A stretch of DNA of 64,000 nt, from NCBI GenBank assembly GCA_025403435.1, contig CM046327.1, positions 16,112,218-16,176,217 on the forward strand. The letters run 5' to 3'. The stretch is from Artocarpus heterophyllus (lineage: Eukaryota; Streptophyta; Magnoliopsida; Rosales; Moraceae). The position numbers and the translations under genes were made by a program. The notes beneath the pieces were generated by a model that saw nothing but the letters and a program-made list of their open reading frames with translations, was not told where the DNA came from and did no database searches. Numbering within the stretch: position 1 is the stretch's first letter; each line of letters starts with the position of its first letter. Positions 10,518 through 22,600 of the stretch are shown here, piece after piece.

Positions 10518-11555
10518 CTTTTCATGTCTCTAACTTCTCTTTATCCTTTTTCTCGTCTCTCTCCTCTCTCTTGCAACAAAAGATCTGGTGTTCGAGTGAT
10601 GGATGATGACGATGAGCGACGAATGAACTCGAATGTGACGATGACTCAGACTAGACGATAACGAGAACAGGCAAACTTGGGCGTGACAACAATAGGCAAA
10701 CTTGGAAGCGATGACGATAAGTGAACTCGGATCCGATAGTGACTCGGACGAGATGACAACGAGGAAGGTTGAACTTGGACGCAACGACAACAGCCAAACT
10801 CCAATGCGATGATGATTGATGAATCTCATCCTCCACATCATCTTCTCCTCTTCGACTGATGCAGGCGACGTTTGACACAGCGACGTTCTTTGGCTTGGGC
10901 CCACGAAGAAGCTTTGTTGTGGACAAATCGTTGTTGGTCTTCCCTCGCAACTATGACGACAGAGTATGGAGGGAGAAATGGAGGATATAAGAAAGAAAAA
11001 GAGGTACATGGACAAGAAAAAGAGAGAGAGAGATAGAAGGAAAGGGGAGAGAGAATGGAGAGAGAAAAAAAAAGAGAGAAAATTTAGGTCAAAATAAGGG
11101 TATTTTGGTCTACACAATTATTTAGTTTTAACAACTGGATCAATATATATTTACTATAAGCTTAAATTATACCAGATATTTGCTACAAATAGTTTAAACA
11201 ATAGGACATTTCTTACAATTTCCCTTTAAAAAGTGTATATTATATCAATATCATACTTTTAAATTAAAATTTCATATCAAATCTATTTTTAAAATCAAAT
11301 GCTAATACTTTTAAATGACAATTATTTTGAAGTTTTTATACTTTTTATTTTAAGGTTTCTTAAGTTAAAAATTAAGATTAATTGCAAAAAGTCCGCCCAA
11401 ACTATAGCTCTTATAACACTATACCCTCTGAATTTTAAAATGTAACATGCATCCTCCCGAACTATGAAATATTAATTAAAAAAACTTGTCTTGTTAGAAC
11501 TTTTAATAAAACTTGATACTTACTTAAGATTTGGTACATAATATAGGAGTATTTT
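10518..11555. other. Intergenic, degenerate GAC-rich repeats and GA-rich tract
   Basis: From about 10595 to 10830 the sequence is a loose array of short motifs such as GATGACGA, GACAACA and CAAACTTGG, followed by a GA-rich tract (about 10965-11080) and AT-rich DNA. Long open frames on the minus strand are low-complexity Ser/Leu and judged spurious. The arrangement resembles 26560-27010 and may be a non-autonomous transposon; no termini were found. Confidence 0.35.
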
Positions 11556-11674
11556 GAGTGTGTTTGGCAACAAAGTTAAAACTAAAAGTTGGAATGATTT
11601 TAATGTAGCATGTGAGAGATTTATATTGTAACAGTTTCAACTATATAGTTAGAATAGGGTTGCCAAATACACCC
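11556..11674. mobile_element. MITE with GTGTTTGGCAA-type termini
   Basis: Left end GAGTGTGTTTGGCAA and right end TTGCCAAATACACCC are imperfect inverted repeats about 120 bp apart. The interior is AT-rich with motifs (TGTAGCATGTGAGAG) shared by other small elements here. Confidence 0.65.
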
Positions 11675-13207
11675 TTTGATAAATCTATCATGTCTAACAT
11701 TAATTTGAATTTTAAAAGTTGATAATTTAATAATTTTAATCTTTAAAAATATAAACTAAAAAACCTTAAAAATTAAAATAAATAATCTTTTCTTTCACTT
11801 TTGTATGCTAGCATCAGAGTACGCTAATAGTCTAATGGTTTAATAAACTGTTCAACAATTCCATTATTTGTATAAATATTATGTTATTTAAGCTTAAAAT
11901 CATAATTTATGGAATTTTTTTGTTAATATTTTATACATCAGGGGAATAAATATTACATTTTGAAGTTTATGGGAGAACAAATGTTACGTTTTAAAGTTTA
12001 AGGGCAAGTGTTATAAGTGTTATAATTGAAAGAGAATTTTAGTAACTAATCCTAAAAATTATATTTTTAATTTCAAGTTGTTTGGTTATGATGATATCAA
12101 AAATATAAAGTTGCGATTTACGTGGTTAAAACAAATAATTGATCTATTAAAGTATACATTTAATATCAAACTGAAATTAAGGTGTAATGTGTAATGGTGA
12201 GAATACTCAATATTATGGTAATTATTTTTTTAATAAACTTAAAAGTGTAGGGTATAAAATAATAAGTAACCCTTGTTTTAGTTGACTTTTTTTTTAATTT
12301 GTAGATAATTTAAAAAACAAGTTGAATTTTTGAGTTAAATTTAATAGATAAGAATGAAACTCATTGAGAATTGTATTCCTTTATTTTAGGCATCTTGATA
12401 TCAAAAGTTTTATTATTATTATTATTTTATACAATGCTAGTTACTTCTAGGATATGAACATGTGATCTTTCTTTTACCCCACCTCAACCTTTCCATATTA
12501 ATTAAAAGAATTATGGAATATTTTGTGTTAAAATCAATTTAACCAAGGTTGATATACAGTTTTATTGTAGTGGTTGTGGTGATTTCGAAGTTTAGTAAAC
12601 TTGGTGGATTAATGTGTTGTTTGATCCACCGGTTTGAACTAGAAAAATTTTGATTCAAACTGGTTTTATTACAGTATTTTTTCACGTAAAATTTGAATTA
12701 CTATAATATTTTTAGTTCGAACCAACTATCTAAGTGCAATAGATACTGTCTAATAGTTGTTTGTTAGGACTTTAACAAAACTTATGTTTACAGTAAATTG
12801 ATAATATCTAAAAAGGTATTTGAAACTTTAATTCTGACCCATCAGTTACAACTGTAAACAGTATAAAGCTCTCACAGCTACAGTGAAAGGCAAAATATTG
12901 ATACAATGTAAACCTCTTACATGTTACAAGTCTCTTAAAATGTTAGTTACAAATGAAGTTTCAAATGGAAGCTAAATTTTTTTGAAGCTATTAATCATTG
13001 ATATACAAGAGCGGGAGAAAAAAGGAGACAATAAGAGAAGAAACCAATGGAGGCCAAGATTATTTTAGTAAAATTAATAAAATTATTATTTCTTTAAGCA
13101 ATAAGCTATTTAAAGGGATCTAACTTCCACCGTGTCCCCCCTAAAAAGGACTGGGATCTTGTCATAAATTCAACGTTTGTAATTTTTAAACTGCTAGTGA
13201 AAATAAT
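11675..13207. other. AT-rich intergenic DNA
   Basis: No coding frame, RNA gene or clean element boundary. The stretch 12755-12990 repeats motifs of nearby MITEs (AAAGCTCTCACAGCTACAGT) and is probably a decayed copy. Confidence 0.4.
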
Positions 13208-13370
13208 AGGGTGTTTGAAAAGCATGATTAGAGCAACATTTTGTTTAAAATACTGTAGCATATGAGAACTTTATTTTATAACAACTTTTTACTTTTTACT
13301 ATAACATGTGAGGGCTTTACACTATTTAGTAATAAAAAAGTTGGTTATAACCATGCTTGACAAACACCTT
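13208..13370. mobile_element. MITE, about 163 bp
   Basis: Left terminus AGGGTGTTTGAAAAGCATG pairs with right terminus CATGCTTGACAAACACCTT. The interior is AT-rich with ATATGAGAACTTT and ACATGTGAGGGCTTTAC half-palindromes. Confidence 0.7.
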
Positions 13371-13410
13371 ATAAGATTCACATACTAGTCTCGAATATAA
13401 ATAAACTATT

Positions 13411-13529
13411 AAGGTGTTTGAGATAGTGGTTTAAATTTTAAAGTGTTAACTACAAATAGTGTAAAGCTCTCATATACTATAACATGCAGTTTAAAGTATT
13501 ATGGCTTGAACTTTTTTCCTAAACACTCT
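13411..13529. mobile_element. MITE, about 119 bp
   Basis: Left end AAGGTGTTTGAG and right end CCTAAACACTCT are imperfect inverted repeats. The interior carries AAAGCTCTCATATACTATAAC, related to neighbouring MITEs. Confidence 0.55.
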
Positions 13530-14054
13530 ACTTATATTAGACCATGTAGATTGTTGGTTTTTTTTCCCTTTTTTTTTGGTTCTTTTTTGGGTGAATGGTT
13601 GTTGTCAGATAACTGCCTTCTAATTTACTTGTCAGTTAAATCATCAAGAAACAGAAAAGAAAATAAAAGTCACTAATGAAGCTTTTTTTTTGTGGTCCTA
13701 GAAATAAATTTGGCATTGATTTTTTTGGGTACAGATGAAGTATTTGGTTTATATATTCATGCGGTTTAAACCTATAAATTTGATTCAAATTAACATTAAA
13801 GTGTGTATTAGTTGAGGTGGTTTTTGAATCCTGATGTTATTAATTTGTTTTAAATTGTTCTTTTATTTTTTTTTTTTTTGAAGAGAATATAAAATAGGTT
13901 ACTTAGAACTTATCCTTTAAAATTTACGTGGTTTTAAAACTTATTTGTTATAATAAAACCATAGTTTTGCTTATAATTTCTTTACAATTCTCATACTATC
14001 AAAATATTAATTTATTGATATGATGTTTCATTCAATATTTAGACTTTTATACAT

Positions 14055-14180
14055 TTAGGGCCCGTTTGGTTGGAGTATTTGAGTAGAGTATTTAAATAAA
14101 GATTTAAATTTTTATAAAAGAAAATACTGTAACAAAATAATTTAAACCATGATTCAAATATCCAACCAAACAGGCCCTAA
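14055..14180. mobile_element. MITE of the GGGCCCGTTTGGTTGG family
   Basis: Inverted termini TTAGGGCCCGTTTGGTTGG and CCAACCAAACAGGCCCTAA enclose about 126 bp, flanked by ACAT on both sides (14051-14054, 14181-14184). The interior (AAATACTGTAACAAAATAATTT) is shared with copies at 23529, 29116/31538 and 53322. Confidence 0.8.
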
Positions 14181-14184
14181 ACAT

Positions 14185-14957
14185 CAATTTTAACTACAAT
14201 TTAAACAATACAAACAAAACTTTAAACCATATCCATTTAAACTCGCAAGCAAACAGTGGATTTGCCACACTGTCAGTACGTTAGAAACGCATGTGTCTTT
14301 TTTTTTTAAAAAAAATGTTTCTTGCTTTTTTTTTTAAATTGCTTGCACATGGTTGCAAAATTGCAAACTCAGCAAAAAATAAAAAAAAAAAAAAAGGATT
14401 TTGACGGCAAAAATATGCGACACAGTGCACGCTACCCGAGACAGCTTTGCATCCGGGACCCACGACTCAATGATTGCCACAACATCTAATGTGGCCAAAA
14501 TTTATTGGCTTATCACAAACCAAACGGGACCCACGCGAAGAAATATCCAGCTGTATCAACAACCCCAATTTTTTTTTTTTTAACGTCCAAAAAAGAAATT
14601 AATTTAAGCGCGTAATAAGAGTCCGCAATCAAAGTATAGATTGGTGGAATATAGGAGGTGTTCCAAAAAATTGTTACTTTGAGATCACATGCACCCAATC
14701 CAACGATTCAGTGGGCTCCAGCCAGACTGTGTCATTCGCCTCATTACGGTGCGTTTTGTTGGTTTCTCTCCAGTCAGTGTGGTCCCACGAGGCTGGAACC
14801 TTCTTCCTTCACTCTTTCTTTCCCTTGTGCGTTGATCCATCAAACAGCTAATTATGGGCCCACTTTAACATGGGTCCCAATTCTCCTTGTGACGGTCCAG
14901 ATTTATCCCCGTTTCCGACCGTTGAAGAAAGATATGGGCTTCTTTCTTCTACGGGCC
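14185..14957. other. Promoter-proximal region of the AGP gene
   Basis: Contains poly(A)/poly(T) tracts (14299-14400) and then less AT-rich DNA up to the TATA box. An open frame crossing 14658-15035 runs over the TATA box and leader and is treated as chance. Confidence 0.4.
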
Positions 14958-14967
14958 TATATATATT
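14958..14967 (+). promoter_or_regulatory. TATA box of the AGP gene
   Basis: TATATATATT lies 76 bp upstream of the ATG at 15043, followed by a C/T-rich transcription start and leader region. Confidence 0.7.
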
Positions 14968-15042
14968 CACTCTCCACCTTTATCACCTTCATCTCGCTCA
15001 TCTCTCTCTGTAGACTCTCTCTCTCCTCAATCTGAAGAAACG

Positions 15043-16396
15043 ATGGATAGGAAAAGTGCGATCGTTGTGGCATTGATCTCTATTGTCGTCGCCGGCGTCG
15101 GCGGCCAATCTCCGGCCGCAGCCCCGACGAAGTCTCCGGCCACTCCCGCCCCCACTGCTCAGGCCACTTCCCCAGCCGCCGCGCCGACTAAGCCAAAATC
15201 TCCTGCTCCAGTTGCCTCTCCGACTTCGACTCCTCCGGCTTCATCTTCGGCCTCAGCTCCACCGAAGCCAGTGGCTCCAGCTCCGGCCGCCAAGCCGCCA
15301 GCCTCAACTCCCCCGGCAGCGGCTCCGGTGAGCTCTTCACCGTCTCCAGTGAGCTCTCCACCGTCTCCAGTGAGCTCTCCACGGGCTCCAGTTCCCGTTA
15401 GCTCTCCTCTGGCTCCCGTCCCGGTGAGCTCTCCGCCTGAGAAAACTCCTCCAGTTTCTGCGCCGACGGTTTCGCCGACTGTCTCTCCTCCCTCTCCGGT
15501 CGCCACGCCGGTTGCCGAAGTTCCGGCTCCGGCTCCGGTTAAGAGCAAGAAGAAGACTAAGAAGCGCAAGGTTGCGGCTCCCGCGCCGGCTCCGGAGCTG
15601 CTTGGCCCACCTGCGCCGCCAACGGAAGCTCCTGGACCGAGCTTGGACGCTTCTTCGCCTGGTCCTTCCATGGCCGACGATGTACGTAAAACCTCTCTAA
15701 CTTCTTTGTTTCTTTTTTGTCTAACCTACGCATCGGTGGCGCAATGCGCCTCCAGATCTGAAAAGTTTTGCTGAGAAAACCCACTTTTTCTATTTTTGAT
15801 GCTGTGTGTGTGTTATTGCTTAGTACAGACGGTGTTGGGTCCGTCTTTTGTTCTGGAGTTCACGAGTGAAGGACAGTGTGTGTCTCCTACTAAATAAATA
15901 ATTATAAATAAGTGAAAATATAAAACGCTACATCACGCGCAATCACGAGCGTGTGATACACCCACCTGAAAATTCACCATCATAAACCTATCATAAACCT
16001 TTTAGTCATTGCACGTGCCGCAAAGGGTTTTTTGTTGGTTGGTTTTTTGTTGTGGCTTTTTTTTTTATTATTTTGAGATACAATAAAATTATACCCACTT
16101 GGATTACCCAAGGCCTTGTCAGAAGGTCATTATGTCACTCTCCTGTGGTAGATGACAGCAATAACTGATTTCTTATTTCGGATTTCTAAAATAACTAAAT
16201 ATTAACATAACTAGAAAAGTCTAATTAATGGGTCTAATAAAAAAAATTGATCATTTGCGTTCTGAGATTATAATATATGATTTTGAAAATGTGGACTCTT
16301 GAAATCTTGCAGAGTGGAGCAGAAACGACCAGCAGTGTGCACAAGTTGTTGGGAGGCATTGTATTGGGATGGGCGGTGCTGGCTTTGATCCTCTAG
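15043..16396 (+). CDS. Classical lysine-rich arabinogalactan protein (GPI-anchored)
   Basis: Two exons, 15043-15681 and 16313-16396, phase 0, donor GAT|GTACGT and acceptor TTGCAG|AGT, give 240 residues. A signal peptide (about 1-21, ending GVGG before Q22) precedes a long Pro/Ala/Ser/Thr domain with AP, SP and TP dipeptides, the substrate for hydroxyproline arabinogalactosylation. A basic Lys-rich insert KSKKKTKKRKV (167-177) places it with the lysine-rich AGPs (AtAGP17/18/19 type). Exon 2 encodes the C-terminal hydrophobic tail LLGGIVLGWAVLALIL, the GPI-anchor signal; cleavage is likely near the DSGA junction. The product should sit on the outer plasma membrane or cell wall and act in growth signalling. 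The exon is markedly GC-rich compared with its surroundings, as usual for this composition. Confidence 0.9.
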
Positions 16397-18495
16397 AGAG
16401 AGAGAGAGACACTACTCATTGTTGTCGTTTATTATTGTTTTAATCTTTTTTTTCTTTTCTCCTTATGTTCTTCTCTTTGTGAGTACTCCATACATATACT
16501 GTGGGCTTGGTAGTTTATTCAATATTTCATTTGCCATTTGTTTTGTCTAAACTAATGGTAGATTTGATTTGTTTTTGGTGTTTTTCCACACACACATTAT
16601 TGCTTTGTATTCTTTTGGAAGACTTGTGAGAAGAAGAGTTTGAGGGGAAAGACTTTTTTATTCTTAGTTTTGTGTTCACTTGATTTCTAGTTTGATCTTT
16701 GAATTTTTTGGATTATATCTTGGTATAGCTAAGCTGCCTTATATTAGCATTTTTTTGTTTTAATAGAAATTATACTATCTTGTTAAAAGCTGCAAGAATC
16801 CAAACCAAGTTAAGGGCAAAGGAACGAAATTATTGTTGTCCTAGCAAGATCGGAAAAAAGAGCAATATGTTCCAAGATCATGTTATGGTTTTTTAGTTCA
16901 TTTGGATACAGGAAGTTGCATGTTTTGCCTCTTTGCAGATACGATTTATTAATTTCTCAGCAAAAGATGTCATTCTATTTAGAGGACCTTTTCGCCTGTC
17001 GGAGGGACTTCTTAATGGTGATGTAAACTTTTATATTTGGTTAAAATTATTTTTTCTATAAATTTAATAACTAAAAAACAATACTTATTGGTAGATATCT
17101 AATAAGTACCTTTTTTAGTTCTTAGGAGAAATTGTATATTTTCCTCTTTACAAATGCTATTTATTAATCTCTGGCAAAAGATGTCATTCTATTAAGAGGA
17201 CCACTTCGGTGGGAGTTTCTATTGTGTTGTATGTTTTGAAACTTTTATGGCATGTTTGAGTTTGTAGATTTGAATTATAATTTGAACTATTTTTTATAAT
17301 TTTTTTTTAAACAAAAATTTAAATTTTCGTTTATAACTTTTCATTTAAATCTGTGAACTAAAAAGGTACTTAGATTTTGTCAAATTCATTTTGTTTTATG
17401 GATTTAACGATTAAAAAACACCTACTAAATAAAAGTATCTTTTTTGGTTCGCACAGGTGAAAATTGCCTTCTATTAAAAACCAAGGTAAAAACTATCTCA
17501 GCAAACATATAAAACAACTATAAAAAAGGAAATTATTATCGCTAGAAGGAAATTATTATCGCTAGTATCATAGTACCTCTAAAGAAAAAAAAAGTCATTT
17601 TTATTTCTTTTTTTTTTTGCCCCCTAATAATTTTTTAACTCCTACGATTTTCGCCCTGACAAAATATTTAAGAAGAGCAAAGAAAATAATAAAAAAATTT
17701 GTGAAAGATGAATAAAGTAGTTGTTAATTCATTGCATTGCATTAAATTCAAATTGTTTACGTTTAATATAAGCAGTTAGAGGAATAAATGACTGCAGGTG
17801 CAATTCATTATTTCGTTTTAACTAACTTTAGGGGATGCGTTAATTAGTTAAAAATCTGCACCTGCAGCATTAAAAAGTTGTAACGAGGAAAAACTCTTTC
17901 CTTCATGTTTTTCCCAACAAAAAGAAGAAAAAAGACTTCTTTTAATTTAAAGCGAGAGAATTTAAACTTTATATCTTATGTGTCGGTCAAAGATTTTGAT
18001 TCAGCACTGAATATGAAATTTTCTCCCATAAAAGGAAAAATTGGTTTTCTTCATAAGATATATCACAAAAAACTGTCGGTGCTTGTTAACAACTTTGGAT
18101 ACTTAGCACTAAAAATAAAAAAATTTGTCTTAAGAATTGTTTAAAATCCAAATACACTTGCTTCCTCCATGTGCCTATTCCTAAAGCTAACAAATATCAC
18201 CCTTTAAGGACAAAAGAATAAGAATGATTTGGACCACCATGTCTGCACAGCTAAGGGGGTCTTCTTTAGTTAAAGAATCATTTTTTTTCCCTAGACCAAA
18301 ATCATAATTTAATTGACAGAAAATAGTTTATAATTTCATAGAATAAATAATAGACATCTCAACAAATATCTAAGTTCCATCAGAAAAGAAATCACTATCT
18401 TGTGAGTAAACAGTGGGAAAAGAAAGAGGAATCTGAGTCACAAGCTGAGTCATCCATGAAAAGCAAAAGCGACTAGGAATCTGTTTTTGCTTGCA
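16397..18495. other. 3' UTR of AGP gene and intergenic DNA with a local duplication and a fold-back
   Basis: The AGP 3' UTR probably ends by about 16700. Segments 16915-17035 and 17133-17250 are diverged direct copies (shared AAAAGATGTCATTCTATT and GAGGACC). A 20-bp unit containing GAAATTATTATCGCTAG is doubled at about 17528-17566. A palindrome occupies about 17786-17872. No gene seen. Confidence 0.5.
17786..17872. repeat. Long fold-back (inverted repeat)
   Basis: CTGCAGGTGCA (17792-17802) pairs perfectly with TGCACCTGCAG (17857-17867), and inner TTTTAACTAAC pairs with GTTAATTAGTTAAAA, giving an almost continuous hairpin. It could be a very small MITE or a structured transcript. Confidence 0.6.
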
Positions 18496-21400
18496 TTTAC
18501 AAGTCATTCTACTTTCATCCTAGCACTAAGAAATACCATTATTATTCTACTCTGAATAAGAGAGAGACACGAGGAATTGGGATTTCAATTGCTTTTGCAT
18601 CAAGTTTTTCTTTATTTTCCTTTAGGACTTACAAGACACAAGGTGTCACTTAGCTACGGCAAAAATAACAAAACTAACTGGTCCAATGTCAATCCTTCCC
18701 TTTTGAAAATAGTGATGTAATATGAGAATGAAGATCAGATAGGTTATGGCCCCCAAAAAAAAAAAAAAAGGATAAGATTGAATACATGGGGAAAAAATAT
18801 TAAATCGAAAAAACCAAAAACTAAATAATTCTCACTCATTTAACAAAAAGGCATACGCTTTTATAAATTGAAACTTAAGAGTCGGTGATTTGCGTCAATA
18901 TCGCTATTAGAAAATATTTGATATATTTTTCAATAAAGGTTGAAGTCTAGAGACCTCGCCGTCTCCATGGAAAACTTTTTTTTTTTTAATGTAATTTTTT
19001 AAGTATTCCGGAAAGAATATCTAGTAGCGTGGTAGGTTGTTGCTAGTAACCAGGATTCAAGACACCAAGTAGTATCACGAAATGATATTGTCGACAGCAT
19101 GATAAACAACTGTCGTCACTGTTGTCATAATATGAAAATGTTAAGATTTTCTTTGGTATTTCAAGTGTTTAATTTTTTTACAAGAGATTTAAGCATACAT
19201 CACTTTTATAATAAATAATAGAAGTAAATAACAGGCTTTAAAAAATATTTGGAGTAAATAAATAGAAAAATTACTTTGGTAAACTATGCTTTTATTTATA
19301 GTAAATAGAATATTTACTTAGTTATTTTATTTACCGTATAACTTTCCTATTTACGTTAAATATTTTAAAATATATTGTTTACTTTGGGTCCTGTACAATC
19401 CTGACCTAAAAAGCTCAAGGACCGTCCTTTCCCTTTAATTTTGACCGTAGAGATCAAAAAATGGATGGTTGTTATAACTGCAACGGCTTTGAAATTTACC
19501 AGCTTCATATAAAAGACGTTAATCCTGATGTAATGGTTGTCACCAAACGACCCATCGTTTGGACTTTGGTTGATAGGTGACAGGAAATAAGGAAGAGCAT
19601 TGGTACGGCCTTTTATCATAACAAAAAGCCCGTAGTTGACATTTGCTACCTTGTGTTTTTTATTTTTTGGAAGAGGCACCCTTTTTTTTGTTTCTTATAT
19701 ATATATATATATATTTTTACTAACTCTATATCTATTTTTTTTGTTTTTTTCTCTATATTTTATTTTGTATTTCAATGGAACTTCTCTATATCATTATTAG
19801 CAACTACAAAATAATGACTTTTGAAAAAAAAAAAAACTATAAAATAGTGATTGATGACAATGCAAATGTTAAAAAAAAAAAGAGAGATCAATTTTAAATT
19901 TTGTCCTAAAAAATAAAGAGTACTTTAGTTTGCTTTCTACAACTCTAAACGATGTAAATTAAAGTGTCTCTGAGCTTATAATAAAGTTCAATTTTGGTAC
20001 TTCCGTCAATAAGGCAGCAATTTTTTTAACTATTTAAGTATGTGTGAGACAAATGACTGCTTGATAATAAACTATATGGGAGGATAAAGGTGATGCTAGT
20101 GTTGCTACAGGTGACAATTAGGGCTAATGCAGAAAAGAATTTACGAATTGTCAAAAATGGCTTATTTTTTTCTTTATAAGAACACATTTGCAAGCTCAAT
20201 TTTGTTATTTGTATCTTTTAAGATTAATTTCCAGAAATACCCAAAAGTATGTACCCTTATTCAAAATACCCTTTATCGATCAAAACAACCCCGTTCTATA
20301 AAAAACCATTCAAAATGTTTCCTCTATCTGATTTTGTCTATAATCTTAACTGATTTGTTGATATGACATGCTCTAAAAAATTAAAATTAATAAGTTCTAA
20401 TTAAATGTATAAAAATAATCAAACATTAATAAAATAATAAAAAATACCTCAAAGCAATTTCAATCATTCATCTAACATGGTCTTAGAAGAATTCAAGCGG
20501 TACGAATATTGATTCAGAATCAACCCCTACATACCAAATCGACCAGTGCTTTACAAGTCAGTCTAATTTCCTTCTAGCACTAAGAAATACCATTATGATT
20601 CTACTCTGAATAAGAGAGAGACATGAAGAATTGGGATTTCAATTGCTTTTGCATCAAGTTTTTCTTTATTTTCCTTTAGGACTTACAAGGCAAAAGGTAT
20701 CAATTAGCTAGGGCAAAAATAACAAAACTAACTGGTGCAATGTCAATCCTTTTTTGCTTTTACTTTCTTCATTTCTTCCCTTTTGAAAATAGTGATGTAA
20801 TATGAGAATGAAGATCAGATAGGTTATGGCCCAAAAAAAAAAAAAAAAGAGACAAGATTAAATACATGGGAAAAAAGATTAAATCGGAAAAAGCAAAAAC
20901 TAAATAGTTCTTACTCGTTAACAATGAGACATACATTTTTATAAGTTGAAAGTTAGGAGTTAGTGATTTACGTCTCCTCGTATTACATATGATTGTAAGT
21001 ACATAAATAAGAGAGGATTATAGGAATATCACTAGTAGAAAATATTTGACATATTTTTAAATAGTTAGAGAAGTGGTATTCACATGGTTGAAGTCTAGAG
21101 ACCCCGCCCTCTCCATGGAAAACTTTTTTTTTTTTTTAAGTATTCCGGTAAGAAATATCTAGTAGCATGGTAGGTTATTGTTAGTAAGCAGGATTCAAGA
21201 CCAACTAGTATCACGAAATGATATTGTCGACAGCATGGTAAACAACCGTCGTCACCGGTGTCATAATATGAAAATGTTAAGATTATCTTTGCTATTTCAA
21301 ATGTCTAATTTTTACAAGAGATTTAAGCATATATGACTTTTATAATAAATAATTGAAGTAAATAACAGGCTTTAAAAAATATTTGGAGTAAATAAATACA

Positions 21401-21600
21401 AAAATTACTTTGGTAAATTATGCTTTTATTTATAGTAAATAGAAAAATTACTTGGTAGATAATGCTTTATTTACAGTAAATAGATTGTTTATCTAATAAA
21501 TATGTTATTTACTGTATAAAATCCCTACTTACGTTAAATATTTTAAAATTTTTTTTTACTTAAGGGACCTCTACAGTCCTCGCTTAACAAGGGTAAGGAC

Positions 21601-22199
21601 TAGGGGTGGCAAAACGGGTTAGCAGGTCGGGTTCGTGTCGGGTTGGAGTTAATTTTTACAAAATTAGGTCGACACTAACCCGACCCGTGACCCGAACGGG
21701 TTGAGAATTCTCAACCCTAACCCGACCCGTTTTGACACGGGTTGACACTAACCCGACTCGTGTCAACCCGTTTCTTATGCACAGTGTCAAAAAATAATAA
21801 CCCGTGACCCGATTTTGACCCGTAACCCGATTATGACCCGCAACCCACCTCTAACCCGCCACATTAATATATATAATATTAAAAATAAATAAAATTAGAA
21901 GAGTTTCACACCACTTCAACAAGAAGATGAGTGATAAGAGAGGTAAGGTTTGATATGTTAAGAGCTTATATTATATATGAAATAATATTAATTTTTTAAA
22001 AGTTAATTAATTAAATACAGGTCAAAAACAGGTCATTTTAGTGTCAGGCGGGTTGACCTGAATACGACCCATTTTTTTATGGGTCAGCTTTGGGTTGACA
22101 CTAAAATGGCCCGTGGTCAAATTTTCTGACACTAACCCGCAAAAAATTGTGTCGAATTCGTGTCGTGTCATCGTGTCGCAACCCATATTGCCGACCCTA
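21601..22199. mobile_element. Non-autonomous hAT element (599 bp, 8-bp TSD)
   Basis: Termini TAGGGGTGGCAA and TTGCCGACCCTA are imperfect inverted repeats of hAT type. The 8-bp duplication GTAAGGAC flanks it exactly (21593-21600 and 22200-22207), and the paralogous site in unit 1 (CTCAAGGACCGTCC, about 19414-19427) is empty. The subterminal regions are packed with short ACCCG/CGGGT motifs, possible transposase-binding repeats. It encodes no transposase. Confidence 0.9.
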
Positions 22200-22441
22200 G
22201 TAAGGACCGTCCTATCCCTTTAATTTTGACTGTTGATATCAAAATGGATGGTTTTTACAACTACAAGGGCTTTGAGATTTACCAGCTTCACATAAAAGAC
22301 GTTAATCTTGATTTAATGGTTGTCACCAAACGACCCATTGTTTTGACGTTGGCTTGCAGGTGACAGGCAATGAGAAAGAGCATTGGTACGGCCTTTCATC
22401 ATGCCACGAAGCTAATAGTTGACATTTGTCACCTTTTTTTA

Positions 22442-22600
22442 TAGAGTGTTTGACATAAAGCAGTTCGAACTATTATCTCAATTATAAATAATATAAAATT
22501 CTCATATGTTATAGTAAAAAAAAATTACTATAATATAAAGCTCTTATATACTATAATAAAAACAGTTTTAAATTCTTACCACAATATTAAACACCCTGTT
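22442..22600. mobile_element. MITE, about 159 bp
   Basis: Left end TAGAGTGTTTGACA and right end TAAACACCCTGTTA are imperfect inverted repeats. The corresponding place in duplication unit 1 (near 19655) lacks it, showing a later insertion. Confidence 0.7.

Noticed and set aside
10530..11117. 195-codon minus-strand open frame
   Set aside because: Low-complexity Ser/Leu/Phe product made by GA-rich and GAC-rich repeats.
14658..15035. 125-codon open frame upstream of the AGP gene
   Set aside because: It spans the TATA box and leader of the AGP gene and has no domain.
15159..15671. 170-codon open frame antisense to the AGP exon
   Set aside because: It is the mirror of a GC-rich Pro/Ala coding sequence; Gly/Ala/Glu-rich product, no start context.
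20127..20366. 79-codon open frame in duplication unit 1
   Set aside because: The paralogous frame in unit 2 (near 23050) is not maintained, so it is not a conserved gene.
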